Origin: a virus
Reading direction: 5' to 3' (one strand)
IMG/VR virus record: IMGVR_UViG_3300004369_000643
Span: 1-64,000 of that record
Length of the DNA stretch: 64,000 nt
In this document: positions 26,596 to 35,376 of the stretch, piece by piece
How positions within the stretch are numbered: the first letter of the stretch is position 1
How the letters are laid out: each line of letters starts with the position of its first letter
Notes under the pieces: generated by a model
The model's database searches: none
What the model saw: the letters and a program-made list of their open reading frames with translations, nothing else
What the model was told of the DNA's origin: nothing
Made by a program: the position numbers and the translations under genes

Positions 26596-27178
26596 AATTT
26601 TTCCAATCTGTTAGTGTTGTTTACTGTTGTTAATGTTTGTGTTTAAGTAGTTACGGGGGTTCCATATCTTCTCCTTTGTTGTCCTGATCAGGCCCATCTC
26701 TCGGTGGTGACCAAATCGGTCAGTTAGTGGTGACCAAATCGGTCAGTTACCTTTATATTTGATCCATCTGTCAATTAGTGCCAAAGTGGTCAGTATCCTT
26801 TCTCATACATAGGTACATCTATCGATGTGACCCTGTATGGTCAGTTAATCCGTCTATAAATGTCTAATTGGTCATATTTCCTCCTTAGCCTTATACTTTC
26901 CCCGACGGGCATAGATTCCTGTACGAAAGTGTTTGGTGCCTCCTATGTCCTGTCCCTTATGACGGGCATTATCTGTGAAAATGAAATACTTACATTAGAT
27001 GAATGGTGCGTATTGTCCCTCCATGAAAGTCGCTTATACTTTTCATGACGGGCAGTAAGTTCTGAAATGAAAGCCCATAAACAAAAAAAAATCTTGTTCC
27101 TCATACCAGAACCAACTGGCAGAAGAACAAGAAACGAAAGTACTTGATCGAAAAAATTTATGAGACTACAATAGACTT
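26596..27178. repeat. Iteron-like repeats at the divergence point
   Basis: Family A: GTGACC-N5/6-GGTCAGTTA, two perfect 23-bp tandem copies at 26704-26726 and 26727-26749, degenerate copies near 26778, 26827 and 26858, most preceded by CATCT-TC. Each copy has a GACC/GGTC dyad. Family B: GACGGGCAT/G at 26904, 26961 and 27047 with ATGAAA(G/A)T nearby. AT-rich runs follow near 27080. No gene. Candidate origin or regulatory switch. Confidence 0.7.
27144..27172 (+). promoter_or_regulatory. Leaderless-type promoter
   Basis: TTGATC (27144-27149), 17 bp, TACAAT (27167-27172), 6 nt, ATG 27179. Confidence 0.7.
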
Positions 27179-27385
27179 ATGACGATTAGAAACTCAGAAG
27201 AAGCCAGAATGGCTCTATACGATTATTTTGTAGACACGCTTGTTGATTTGTACGACCCTGAAGAGGGTGAGGAAAGAGAAACTCGTGACGATATGATGAA
27301 CGTGGTCAGCGTTTTATTTGAAGGATTGTCTCTTAATGCCGAGCAGTTAGACGATGGTACGATTAGATTTAGCGCTAGCCTTTAA
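27179..27385 (+). CDS. 68-aa acidic protein, leaderless
   Basis: ATG 27179 (MTIRNSEEARMALYDYF) 6 nt after the -10. Helical, acidic (YDPEEGEERETRDDMMN). Its end overlaps the convergent thymidine kinase gene by about 40 bp. Function unknown. Confidence 0.6.
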   Translation: MTIRNSEEARMALYDYFVDTLVDLYDPEEGEERETRDDMMNVVSVLFEGLSLNAEQLDDGTIRFSASL

Positions 27386-27976
27386 TTGATGGTTTCTGTG
27401 TGAAGTGAAATGCTTCCTACACATAACCTGATACTCAACCACGTCGTCAGCATCAACTACTTCATCTGATCCTTCTATTTGAGGAGTACCCGCAATAAAT
27501 AGAGCGTTGTGCGTTGCTCGTTCACCGCACCAGCACCTCACCCCGTTATCTAGTTGGACGAGTCTGTCGCAAACTTCAATGAGTCTTTTGGTCGCAGAGA
27601 ACAGATTTCCTTTAAAGTTGGTTAACAAACCGTAGGCGTAAACTTCTATGCTTTTAAGGTCTGCCAGTTCAACGAGTTCTTCAACTTGGGAGACAGTCAA
27701 GAACTGTGATTCGTCTATGAATAGATATTTTAGTGATGTTTGGTTGTTATGGTTGTAGTTATCGACTAACGTAACTAATGAGTCATCTGTGTTTATTGAC
27801 ATCGATAATGTCATGCCTCCCATCCTACTAGAGCACACAGATGCTCCCATACGGTCGTTTCTGTTCACTAATAGAACTTGTGTCGGGAATGCCGCTTCAA
27901 TGTTGAAATGTGTTTGCAGTAGGTGCGTCGTTTTACCAGAAGCCATTGTTCCGGTAAGAAAAGTAATTCTAGACAT
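27347..27976 (-). CDS. tdk: Thymidine kinase, 209 aa
   Basis: Type II TK: Walker A GTMASGKT (residues 9-16), Walker B FIDESQFL, and a C-terminal zinc ribbon (CWCGERATHNALF, CRKH). Start at ATG 27976 (MSRITFLTGTMASG), one base after the stop of the FmdB-like gene. Phosphorylates thymidine; complements ThyX in dTTP supply. Confidence 0.9.
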   Translation of the reverse strand: MSRITFLTGTMASGKTTHLLQTHFNIEAAFPTQVLLVNRNDRMGASVCSSRMGGMTLSMSINTDDSLVTLVDNYNHNNQTSLKYLFIDESQFLTVSQVEELVELADLKSIEVYAYGLLTNFKGNLFSATKRLIEVCDRLVQLDNGVRCWCGERATHNALFIAGTPQIEGSDEVVDADDVVEYQVMCRKHFTSHRNHQLKASAKSNRTIV

Positions 27977-27977
27977 G

Positions 27978-28196
27978 TTACTGAGCCTGCGCAGAATTCC
28001 AAATTGCTGATCTGTCTGAACGGTAAACAGGAGATGTATCCTTAGGGCCGTTAGGCATACCCACAATACCGGGTGTTGTGAAAATCTTTTTAACAGAACT
28101 TTCGCAGGTTGGGCATTCCGTTAGACCGTCGTCCGTCATCTTTTGAAATATTTCAAACGTGCCACACTTGGGGCAAGAGTAATCATAATTGGGCAT
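27978..28196 (-). CDS. FmdB-type zinc-ribbon protein, 72 aa, leaderless
   Basis: MPNYDYSCPKCGTFEIFQKM and TECPTCESSVKKIF form the FmdB/CxxC_CXXC regulatory zinc-ribbon family. ATG 28196 lies 7 nt after TATAAT (28204-28209). Small proteins of this family are common in phages next to nucleotide genes; role unknown. Confidence 0.8.
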   Translation of the reverse strand: MPNYDYSCPKCGTFEIFQKMTDDGLTECPTCESSVKKIFTTPGIVGMPNGPKDTSPVYRSDRSAIWNSAQAQ

Positions 28197-28203
28197 ACTT
28201 CAT

Positions 28204-28231
28204 ATTATACCACGTTCCGTAAATCACGCAA
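28204..28231 (-). promoter_or_regulatory. Leaderless-type promoter
   Basis: TTGCGT (28226-28231), 16 bp, TATAAT (28204-28209), 7 nt, ATG. Confidence 0.7.
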
Positions 28232-28281
28232 GGGCTTTTCGTTGTACAATAAATGATAAGTGCTGTTTTTGTGGAGAAGAT

Positions 28282-30372
28282 ATGGGCAGGGGTAGACATT
28301 TTAAACGTGCGGCTAAAGCAGCACTAGTGGCAATTTTTACATTAGCGTGGTTTGCTCCTACTGTAAATGCATCTTCTTACACGGTCACCGAAGAGTCGGA
28401 ATGGACATTCAGCCTTAACGAAGCAAAAACCGTATACATCTATGGCAACTCCAACCGATCCTGTAACGAGCGTGGAGCCGACCCGTACCTGTGGTTGTAT
28501 GACAATGGGTCAGAATCAGACGGGTCAATAATCGCTGAGGACGATGACGGGAACCACAACTCAACTGATCAGTGTGTTTCCTCAAAAATTGTTGCAAACC
28601 TGAACGCAGGTGATTATTTGATTCGTGCCGGGTATTGCTGTAGTCAGCGAACACTGGGAACTAATCCGAGTGGCTACGACTATGAACTGGTCATTACAGA
28701 CGTTGAGTTGATTGGTGAAACACCACCCACAACGACAACTACAACAACTGTTCCGCAAACAATAGGAACACCAACAAACCTCACCCTGACCGTTGACTAC
28801 TACAACGGAACTGTTAACGCCGACTGGGATTCGCCAACCGATGGAACACTTGATCCCGAACGATACGCAATTGGATTCGGTCTCAACGATGAAGGAAATG
28901 CTGGGCCTTACGGAGTTGCTACCGGCAACGTGGGTGATGAAACCGCTCTAAACACGCAATATACATTTGATGCAGAATACTTAGAATTACTTTTTAACGA
29001 GGCTCATGGTTTATTCAATGTTATGATCAGATCGGACAACGACACGGAGTCTATGTACTCCTCTTGGACGCCTGTTCAGTCAACTACAATTATGAACATG
29101 CCCGACGTTGTTGACAATCAAACGTACGTGGTGGACAGTGCGACTGGGGATTTGACGTTTAGTTGGGACGCTTCTTCCGACGGGTTTGTGTATCCGTCTC
29201 ATTACCAAATCGCTTGGAACGACATCGGAAATATGTGGGAACTGGAAGACCAAGGTGCTATCTCTAGCACTGAGACTTTTTCTGAAACTCCTTACACAGT
29301 CGCATTTGAAGATATTGGTAGTGGTGTTAAATACTTTAATATTCTTGCGTGTGGCGCTGAAGGGAACTGTCATATTGGTGAAACAATGGAAATTCAAGTT
29401 TCAGAAGGCACTCCTCCGACGACAACGACTACAACCACCGTGCCACCTACTACAACTACGACTACAGCCACAACAACAACGACTACAACAACTACGACTA
29501 CCTTGCCACCGACAACGACCACAACCACAACCACTACAATACCTGTAACGACTACAACGGAGGTTACGCCATCAACAACTACTACAACGTCCACCACTTC
29601 TCCTCCAACTACAACCACCACTACATCATTGCCACCGACAACAACGTCATCGTCTACAACAAGCACAACTGCCCCGCCTGTCACAACACTACCCCCAACT
29701 ACAACCACTTCCACGACAACCACCACATCGTCAACTTCAACGACAACTACGACAGTAGCCCCAACTACGACTACAACAACGAGTACGACGATCCCGAGGA
29801 CGCCGCCTACAACAACCACCGTGCCGCCGACGCTAGCAGAAGAACGAGCGGCTGAAACCAAAGTAGAGTTTGATCAATTAGGTATTGAGACGGACGGCGT
29901 TAACTTAATTGAAGTCGATGAAGCAGAAGTTAAAATCGTTGAAGAACTAGACGAGTTAGACGAAGAACTAGCCGAAGAATTCTTGGATGTTGTTGACGGG
30001 GAAATTTCTGTCGAAGAAATTGAAAGTCTCATTACTGACGAAAACTTTGATCAGATTTCTGACGACGCTAAAGTTGTACTTGTTGCTGCTATTAACGAAG
30101 CAGACGATGAAGTAAAGGAAGAGTTTGAAAATGCGGTAGACATTTTCGATGACGAGGCGTATAACGAGTATGTTGCCGAAGGATCTACCGTTGATGTTGA
30201 AACACGTCGTACTGTTGTTGCTGCTGCCGCAGCCGTAACCGTGGCTACTGCTGCGGCGTCTGCTGGCCCTGCTGGTGGTGGCTCTTCGGGCGGTGGTGGC
30301 GGAGGCGGTTCTGGAGGGGACTCTGGCGGTAGTGATAAAAAGGGAAGTTCTAGAAGAAGAAAGTCTAGGTGA
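28282..30372 (+). CDS. Secreted multidomain protein with long Thr/Pro linkers, 696 aa
   Basis: ATG 28282 (MGRGRHFKRAAKAALVA) after GTGGAGAAGAT. Signal peptide to about residue 32 (ending VNAS); residues 35-145 a PPC-like beta domain with several Cys; a short Thr linker; about 165-375 two fibronectin-III-like modules; about 380-515 an almost pure Thr/Pro/Ser linker; then an acidic helical domain, an Ala-rich hydrophobic stretch, a Gly-rich linker and RRRKSR at the end. The layout resembles wall-linked actinobacterial surface proteins. It lies before holin genes; role may be in the envelope, lysis or adsorption. Confidence 0.75.
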   Translation: MGRGRHFKRAAKAALVAIFTLAWFAPTVNASSYTVTEESEWTFSLNEAKTVYIYGNSNRSCNERGADPYLWLYDNGSESDGSIIAEDDDGNHNSTDQCVSSKIVANLNAGDYLIRAGYCCSQRTLGTNPSGYDYELVITDVELIGETPPTTTTTTTVPQTIGTPTNLTLTVDYYNGTVNADWDSPTDGTLDPERYAIGFGLNDEGNAGPYGVATGNVGDETALNTQYTFDAEYLELLFNEAHGLFNVMIRSDNDTESMYSSWTPVQSTTIMNMPDVVDNQTYVVDSATGDLTFSWDASSDGFVYPSHYQIAWNDIGNMWELEDQGAISSTETFSETPYTVAFEDIGSGVKYFNILACGAEGNCHIGETMEIQVSEGTPPTTTTTTTVPPTTTTTTATTTTTTTTTTTLPPTTTTTTTTTIPVTTTTEVTPSTTTTTSTTSPPTTTTTTSLPPTTTSSSTTSTTAPPVTTLPPTTTTSTTTTTSSTSTTTTTVAPTTTTTTSTTIPRTPPTTTTVPPTLAEERAAETKVEFDQLGIETDGVNLIEVDEAEVKIVEELDELDEELAEEFLDVVDGEISVEEIESLITDENFDQISDDAKVVLVAAINEADDEVKEEFENAVDIFDDEAYNEYVAEGSTVDVETRRTVVAAAAAVTVATAAASAGPAGGGSSGGGGGGGSGGDSGGSDKKGSSRRRKSR

Positions 30373-30383
30373 ATGGAGGCACC

Positions 30384-30608
30384 ATGAAAAATAAAATTAA
30401 ACTAGCAGTTGGAGCCGTCCGTCGAATGGGTAGAGAGATGCTTTACCTTGGATGGACATTAGCGGGTACGGGGTTGGTGCTAATCACACTTTCCTCAACC
30501 ACGTTAAAGCAAGGAATATATATTTCCTTCGCCGGTCTTGCACTACACCTGTTTGGTACTGTATTAGACTATGTAGATGATGAGAGAAGCGATGACAGCG
30601 ACGACTAA
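30384..30608 (+). CDS. Membrane protein, 74 aa
   Basis: ATG 30384 after GGAGGCACC. Two hydrophobic segments (YLGWTLAGTGLVLITLSS and GIYISFAGLALHLFGTVL) and an acidic tail. Next to two holin-like genes; could be part of the lysis set. Confidence 0.65.
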   Translation: MKNKIKLAVGAVRRMGREMLYLGWTLAGTGLVLITLSSTTLKQGIYISFAGLALHLFGTVLDYVDDERSDDSDD

Positions 30609-30843
30609 ACTTATTTGGAATACTACCGGTAGAATTTTTGCCGTGTTCTTGATGAACGCCATGGCTATTATTGGTAGTTCAAGTCTTATTGGTGGTATTG
30701 AGCCGTGGAAGGCTGCTTTCCTTGCTGGGGCTACGGCGGCGGCAACGGTATTGCAGAAACTTGCAGCGGCTTATGCGGATGACGGTAAGATTACTACCGA
30801 TGAGATTGATTCTGCATTTAGTCTTTCCCAGAAGAAAAGTTAA
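30592..30843 (+). CDS. Holin-like membrane protein, 83 aa
   Basis: Start at ATG 30592, overlapping the previous gene; ATGs at 30577/30580 are alternatives. Two hydrophobic segments (IFAVFLMNAMAIIGSSSLI; AAFLAGATAAATVLQKLAA) and a charged tail DDGKITTDEIDSAF. Typical of actinophage holin-like proteins. Confidence 0.65.
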   Translation: MTATTKLIWNTTGRIFAVFLMNAMAIIGSSSLIGGIEPWKAAFLAGATAAATVLQKLAAAYADDGKITTDEIDSAFSLSQKKS

Positions 30844-30945
30844 CTAAATTTTCTATAAAGGTTCATTCTTGGGTATATGCCCAGTATGGTACAATATTTA
30901 TGAGGCAAATAGCCTTGTAATTGTCCCCTAACAAGGAGAAAACAT

Positions 30946-31143
30946 ATGGATGTTAGCATCTATAAGCAGGTTGGTGAGCGTGCCCTCATGACATTCGCCC
31001 AGACATTTCTGGCTATGTTTGTCGTGGCGGATCTGAGTTCAGCGAAGGGTGCTGCTACTGCGGCACTTGCTTCGGCACTTTCAGTGGTGAAGTCATTTGC
31101 TGCTACAAAGGTTGGCGACAAGTCCACTGCTTCACTCGTCTGA
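30946..31143 (+). CDS. r1t-like holin, 65 aa
   Basis: ATG 30946 after AAGGAGAAAACAT. ERALMTFAQTFLAMFVVADL followed by an Ala-rich second span and SVVKSFAATKVGDKS is the pattern of the r1t holin family of actinophages, which forms membrane lesions for endolysin release. No endolysin gene is visible in the window. Confidence 0.8.
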   Translation: MDVSIYKQVGERALMTFAQTFLAMFVVADLSSAKGAATAALASALSVVKSFAATKVGDKSTASLV

Positions 31144-31242
31144 GTTTAATATAGTATCGCTTGATTCAACTACAAGTGCTGCTGTAAACTAAGACTGTTG
31201 GGGGATAGCCTTTTGCTCCTTTTGTGACTATCCGCTAACGAG

Positions 31243-31277
31243 AAAACCCCCGGTCACGATTGTGACTGGGGGTTTTT
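31243..31277. terminator. Bidirectional intrinsic terminator
   Basis: AAAACCCCCGGTCAC-GATT-GTGACTGGGGGTTTTT between the holin and the convergent 101-aa gene. Confidence 0.9.
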
Positions 31278-31559
31278 CTGTTCCCTAGAGCGTTTAGCGG
31301 GAATATGCTTAAGTCTATCGGGCGTAATTGACCTCCACTGGCCATGGCCATGTGAGCCGCCCCACAAGTCGATCCACTCGCTTGCGGGATTAAGATTGGT
31401 GTTTACTACATGACGCTTGAACACAAACTTCCCTTGCTCGCCTTTGATTTTACACTCATCATCTTTGTTAAGTGTGATTTGAGCAGAGATTTGATATTCT
31501 TCGCTAATAACCCAGCCTTCAGGGGGGCCGATAGGTTGTGTTTTCCTTTTTCTAGCCAT
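31254..31559 (-). CDS. Hypothetical protein, 101 aa
   Basis: ATG 31559 (MARKRKTQPIGPPEGWV) after GGAGGAACAACAT. Small beta-rich protein with basic ends; the last codons enter the terminator. Own promoter 31584-31612 located in the 3' end of recA. Family unknown. Confidence 0.6.
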   Translation of the reverse strand: MARKRKTQPIGPPEGWVISEEYQISAQITLNKDDECKIKGEQGKFVFKRHVVNTNLNPASEWIDLWGGSHGHGQWRSITPDRLKHIPAKRSREQKNPQSQS

Positions 31560-31583
31560 ATGTTGTTCCTCCTTTGTCTAGCA

Positions 31584-31612
31584 AGGATACTACATATGAT
31601 AGCGCCTGTCAA
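31584..31612 (-). promoter_or_regulatory. Leftward promoter overlapping the recA stop
   Basis: TTGACA (31607-31612), 17 bp, TATCCT (31584-31589). Confidence 0.75.
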
Positions 31613-32583
31613 ATCGTATCGTAAATCTTAGTCGCAATTTCTTCACGAACATCAACGTTTTCATCCAAATAGGCTTTAGTGTTTACACGGCCTTGACCAA
31701 TGTTTTCACCGTTGTACGCATACCAAGCACCCTTCTTGTCAAGAATACCCAAATTAACAGCGATATCCACGATATCTCCAGTTCGGCTGATTCCTTCACC
31801 GTAGGTAATTTCAAATTCTGCTTGTCGGAAAGGGGGAGCAACTTTGTTCTTTACAACTTTGACACGAGTCTTGTTTCCAGAAGCCTCTCCACCGTCTTTT
31901 AATGTTTCAATACGTCGAATGTCCATACGTACCGAAGCATAAAACTTCAGAGCCTTACCTCCGGTTGTTACTTCAGGCGAACCGAACATTACACCAATCT
32001 TTTCACGCAACTGGTTAATCATAATTAACGTTGTCTTTGAGTGGTTCAGGTTTGCGACAATTTTACGCATCGCCTGTGACATGAGTCGTGCGTGCAGCCC
32101 AACATGACTGTCTCCCATCTCACCTTCAATTTCTGCACGAGGGGTCAAAGCCGCAACTGAGTCAACCACGACAACATCAAGCGCACCTGATTCAATCAAC
32201 TTGTTTGTAATAGTTAGAGCCTGCTCACCTGTGTCGGGCTGTGATATTAACAAGTTGTCGATGTCACAACCAATCGCTTTAGCGTAGATAGGGTCAAGTG
32301 CGTGCTCTGCATCAATGAATGCACACTTACCGCCTTGCTTCTGAGCCGCTGCGATGACATGTAGAGCGATAGTGGTCTTTCCTGACGACTCAGGGCCATA
32401 GATTTCGGTCACTCTTCCACGAGGCAGACCGCCAACGCCCAAAGCGATGTCAAGAGCAATTGAGCCGGTTGAGATTGTTTCTACATTCATTGATGCGTTG
32501 TCCCCAAGGCGCATGATTGAGCCTGTACCAAACTGCTTTTCAATTTGGCTGATTGCGTCTTCTAAGAGTTTTTCTTTATCCAT
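31609..32583 (-). CDS. recA: RecA recombinase, 324 aa, leaderless
   Basis: Full RecA core: Walker A GPESSGKT (63-70), [19 protein letters not shown], loop L2 [20 protein letters not shown], but shorter than host RecA because the acidic C-terminal tail is missing. ATG 32583 ([16 protein letters not shown]) lies 6 nt after TAGAAT, with TTGACT 17 bp upstream, and there is no SD. No LexA-type dyad is seen at this promoter. Works with the Rad52-like and Cas4-like genes in recombination. Confidence 0.95.
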   Translation of the reverse strand: MDKEKLLEDAISQIEKQFGTGSIMRLGDNASMNVETISTGSIALDIALGVGGLPRGRVTEIYGPESSGKTTIALHVIAAAQKQGGKCAFIDAEHALDPIYAKAIGCDIDNLLISQPDTGEQALTITNKLIESGALDVVVVDSVAALTPRAEIEGEMGDSHVGLHARLMSQAMRKIVANLNHSKTTLIMINQLREKIGVMFGSPEVTTGGKALKFYASVRMDIRRIETLKDGGEASGNKTRVKVVKNKVAPPFRQAEFEITYGEGISRTGDIVDIAVNLGILDKKGAWYAYNGENIGQGRVNTKAYLDENVDVREEIATKIYDTI

Positions 32584-32589
32584 GTGTGT

Positions 32590-32618
32590 ATTCTACGGTT
32601 TCGGTGGAACTAAGTCAA
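32590..32618 (-). promoter_or_regulatory. recA promoter, leaderless type
   Basis: TTGACT (32613-32618), 17 bp, TAGAAT (32590-32595), 6 nt, ATG. Confidence 0.75.
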
Positions 32619-32627
32619 GTGAGCAGG

Positions 32628-32633
32628 TAGAAT
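32628..32633 (+). promoter_or_regulatory. Leaderless-type -10, divergent from recA
   Basis: TAGAAT 6 nt before ATG 32640; -35 (TGGAAC, 32605-32610) is weak. Confidence 0.5.
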
Positions 32634-32639
32634 AAAATC

Positions 32640-32996
32640 ATGAGTAAACGTGGGCCTAAGCGTGTTGTGACTAATGCTGTTAAAGTCGGTGACTACGGTA
32701 AAACTGTGTGGCATGTAGAGTTGGAATGTTTTCACACTTTAGAAACTAAGCGAAAACCTAAAGTTAATGAAGATAAACTTTGTTGTAAGGTCTGTGCCGC
32801 TCCTTTGCCCCCTGTAGATAAAGATATGTTTATAGATGCCGGGACTTGGGTTGATTATGACCCTATGGATGAGTTGAAAGTTAGGGCTACACTTGCGTCG
32901 AAGGTTGGCGTACCGTTGGATCAGGTTGAAATTGTTAATGGTACTGCGACCGTGTTTATTGATGCTCAACAACTGCAGCGGCTGACTGGCTCCTGA
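32640..32996 (+). CDS. Hypothetical Cys-containing protein, 118 aa, leaderless
   Basis: ATG 32640 (MSKRGPKRVVTNAVKVG) 6 nt after TAGAAT. ECFHTL and LCCKVC suggest a zinc site in the first half; the second half is a small alpha/beta unit (VGVPLDQVEIVNGTATVFI). Divergent from recA. Family unknown. Confidence 0.65.
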   Translation: MSKRGPKRVVTNAVKVGDYGKTVWHVELECFHTLETKRKPKVNEDKLCCKVCAAPLPPVDKDMFIDAGTWVDYDPMDELKVRATLASKVGVPLDQVEIVNGTATVFIDAQQLQRLTGS

Positions 32997-33541
32997 TTTT
33001 AGGCATGAATGTCCCTCCCTTTCGTGTGGTAGTTGACGCTAACTCACGAGAGGGAGGGACGAACCCTTAAGCATTATTCAAATCTGTTCACTTCATGAAC
33101 CCCAAACACCGCCTATTTTTTCAGCGATGCCCACTCTCCCTAGATATGGCTCTAGTAGCCCGTGTGCCGGAACCGCATGGGCGTTTGCATGTCCCGAACC
33201 TGTTCCTCAAGGCTTGATGGTCTTCGTGCAGTGACTGGCATCTCGTCAAAGATGTTGTTCCAGTGTATCGTGTGATTCATATCGTTCCTCTGTGGGCAGG
33301 CGTGCCCTAGTGTGTTTTCAAAGTACCAGTTGCGTAACGAGTGTAACCCTCCGGTTCTTCAGTGAACGTTTATGTCATCGGGATTTCCCGGTTTCGGTCT
33401 GTTGGTGGTTTGCTCCTTTGCTAGTAGTTTGCCTGTATGCTACTTGTTTCTGTGCTGTACGTCAAGGGATGTTTTGCCTTGTTTCCTTGACGGTTGACAG
33501 GTAGGATATCACAAGCATGATATTTACACATAAGGAGATTT
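32997..33541. other. 545-bp gap with a large hairpin
   Basis: A 16-bp stem with one G-U pair (about 33010-33025 / 33044-33059, GTCCCTCCC...GGGAGGGAC) follows the 118-aa gene, without a U-run. No gene or tRNA recognised in the remainder. At the right end TTGTTT, 17 bp, TAGGAT (about 33480-33510) may serve the whiB-like gene. Confidence 0.5.
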
Positions 33542-33766
33542 ATGATTAAACTTTCCAGCCCGGAATGGTTCAAAGATGCGCCGTGTCGGGGTAATGACCG
33601 TACTTTCTTTTCCAGTAAGCCGTCAAAGCGGAAGAGCGCTATCGATGTGTGCTCTGGATGTTCTAGTGCATCTAAGTGTTTGGATTACGCAGTATCCAAT
33701 CAGATAACTATTGGTGTTTGGGGCGGAAAGACCGGCCCTGAATTAGACAGGCTAGTTAATTCATGA
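33542..33766 (+). CDS. WhiB-family Fe-S regulator, 74 aa
   Basis: Four Cys in the WhiB order: PCRG near 15, VCSGC (37, 40) and KC near 46, then the GVWGG turn. WhiB proteins bind a [4Fe-4S] cluster and act with the sigma factor; phage copies (for example WhiBTM4) can inhibit host septation and exclude superinfection. AAGGAGATTT precedes ATG 33542. Strong hint at an actinobacterial host. Confidence 0.9.
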   Translation: MIKLSSPEWFKDAPCRGNDRTFFSSKPSKRKSAIDVCSGCSSASKCLDYAVSNQITIGVWGGKTGPELDRLVNS

Positions 33767-34155
33767 TCTATGATTGGGATAATGAGTTTGAGAAGGATGT
33801 GTTAGCGGTTGTTAAACGTGGTCAGATTGAAGTAACATTTTTGACTGCTCCACGGGCTTCCATTAACGGTGAAGATTATGATTTAGTTATGTGGAAGAAG
33901 AAGGAGATGCAGATTGTGGTTGCTCAAGAGTATTTGGATGATCATGTGGATGAGGAGATTGCATCTGAGGTTGCTGCTGCGGTTAGAGAAAGTTACGATT
34001 CTGATGAGCCAGCAAACGTTCGTGAAACGGCTATACGACTGTTAGCGCACAAACTTGATTATATTATGAACGATGTGATATTTAACCATTCCGATAATCC
34101 TGATGAGTTGAGTTTTGAGTCTGCTTTGGAGCGCTTATTGGATGATGAGGCTTGA
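33763..34155 (+). CDS. Hypothetical acidic protein, 130 aa
   Basis: ATG 33763 overlaps the whiB-like stop (ATGA). Acidic, with an N-terminal beta part (IEVTFLTAPRASINGEDYD) and helical C-terminal half (SALERLLDDEA). Position between whiB and the recombination genes. Unknown. Confidence 0.65.
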   Translation: MIYDWDNEFEKDVLAVVKRGQIEVTFLTAPRASINGEDYDLVMWKKKEMQIVVAQEYLDDHVDEEIASEVAAAVRESYDSDEPANVRETAIRLLAHKLDYIMNDVIFNHSDNPDELSFESALERLLDDEA

Positions 34156-34210
34156 CCTGTTACGATAACTTAGGTATCATAGAGGTAGTACTATTTATTA
34201 AGGAGATATA

Positions 34211-34729
34211 ATGTCTGTGTTAGAGAACCCTACTGAAGCCTTAAAGTCGGTTTATACTGCGCTTCGGTCGTTTGAGTCTGATCTGCAAGAGATGGACTCT
34301 TCTTCAAATTTGAGTTATGCTTCGGTTGAGGAAACTTTGCAGTTGGCTAGTGATATGCATATGATCAAGTCGTACACTGCTGAACTGTTCAATGAACTTC
34401 AGTCAATGATTACTAACCATTTAAGTCACTTGCCTGCGCCTGTTGCTGTAGATGGTGCTACGGTAGAAATTAAGTCTGGTTCCCCTCGCAAGACGTGGGA
34501 TCATCAGTCTATTATTAATGATGTCAGTAAACGTATTGTTGATAGTAGTGTTGATTTGAATACCGGAGAGGTGGTAAAGACACCTACAGAAATGATTAAA
34601 GAAGCGTTACAGTTCGCCGGTATCTCGTATTGGAAGGTAACCAAGTTGAAGGAACTTCATTTGGATGCTGATGAGTATTGCGAAGTCGGGGAAGCGAAGA
34701 AACAACTAGTTATTAGGAGAGATAAGTGA
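34211..34729 (+). CDS. Hypothetical protein of the recombination operon, 172 aa
   Basis: ATG 34211 (MSVLENPTEALKSVYTA) after AAGGAGATATA. Helical first half, then VEIKSGSPRKTWDHQSIINDV, a segment typical of phage proteins located just before annealing proteins. Overlaps the Rad52-like gene. Function unknown. Confidence 0.65.
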   Translation: MSVLENPTEALKSVYTALRSFESDLQEMDSSSNLSYASVEETLQLASDMHMIKSYTAELFNELQSMITNHLSHLPAPVAVDGATVEIKSGSPRKTWDHQSIINDVSKRIVDSSVDLNTGEVVKTPTEMIKEALQFAGISYWKVTKLKELHLDADEYCEVGEAKKQLVIRRDK

Positions 34730-35376
34730 GTAATATTTTGCAAGCGTTGTCAGAGCCTTTTGACCCTTCGGTTGAACGGCAGTTGAAGAAGGGCGGTACT
34801 AGTTTAACGTACATCCCTATCAGCGAGGTTATTACTCGCTTGAATCGTGTATTGGGTGTTGACATGTGGTCGTATGAGATTGTTTCGTGTAATCGTGACG
34901 ATCTTGATCCCGATTTCGTTGTTGCTCATGTTCGGTTGACTGCCACGTTTGTTCCTACCAACGAAGCACCTTCTATTACGGTAGTAAAAGACGGTATTGG
35001 TGGTCAAAAGATTAAGCGTACTAAGAATGGTGATATTGTTGATCTTGGTGACGAAATGAAAGGTGCTGTTTCGGATGCTTTGAAGAAGGCGGCACAGCAC
35101 TTAGGTGTAGGCATTTACTTGGCTCGCTCAGAAGAGGCTATTTACTTAGAGCAGGCTGAGGAAGAGGCAGATCAACCTATTAGTGAAGAGCACTTTTCTA
35201 AGTTGCGAGATATTCTCAATTCCCTTGGTGATGATACTGCATCAGCAAAGGAGCATTGGGATACAATTTCTGATGGTAAAGCATTTGAGCGTGTTAATGT
35301 GACACGTGACCTGCTTCAGCAGATGCTTATTTTTGCTAAGGAATGTCAGAATCCTGAGGAGAGCGATGCAGGATAG
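34726..35376 (+). CDS. Rad52/Sak-like single-strand annealing protein, 216 aa
   Basis: GTG 34726 overlaps the previous stop (GTGA), SD AGGAGAGATAA. LTYIPISEVITRLNRVLG and GDEMKGAVSDALKKAAQHLG-V-G-IYL match the Rad52/22 family (N-terminal domain). Anneals complementary strands; a Cas4/RecB-like nuclease follows directly, a common phage pairing. The last 70 residues are acidic and helical. Confidence 0.85.
   Translation: MSNILQALSEPFDPSVERQLKKGGTSLTYIPISEVITRLNRVLGVDMWSYEIVSCNRDDLDPDFVVAHVRLTATFVPTNEAPSITVVKDGIGGQKIKRTKNGDIVDLGDEMKGAVSDALKKAAQHLGVGIYLARSEEAIYLEQAEEEADQPISEEHFSKLRDILNSLGDDTASAKEHWDTISDGKAFERVNVTRDLLQQMLIFAKECQNPEESDAG

Noticed and set aside
29394-29861. 155-residue Val-rich leftward frame
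   Set aside because: Antisense shadow of the Thr/Pro linker; ACA/ACT codons read backwards give Val/Val repeats.
33100-33200. tRNA-like cloverleaf in the 545-bp gap
   Set aside because: Only a 5-bp GCCCA/TGGGC pairing; no T-loop (TTCRA) and no anticodon arm.
33292-33504. 70-residue frame in the 545-bp gap
   Set aside because: No SD, unusual composition and no similarity to known proteins.
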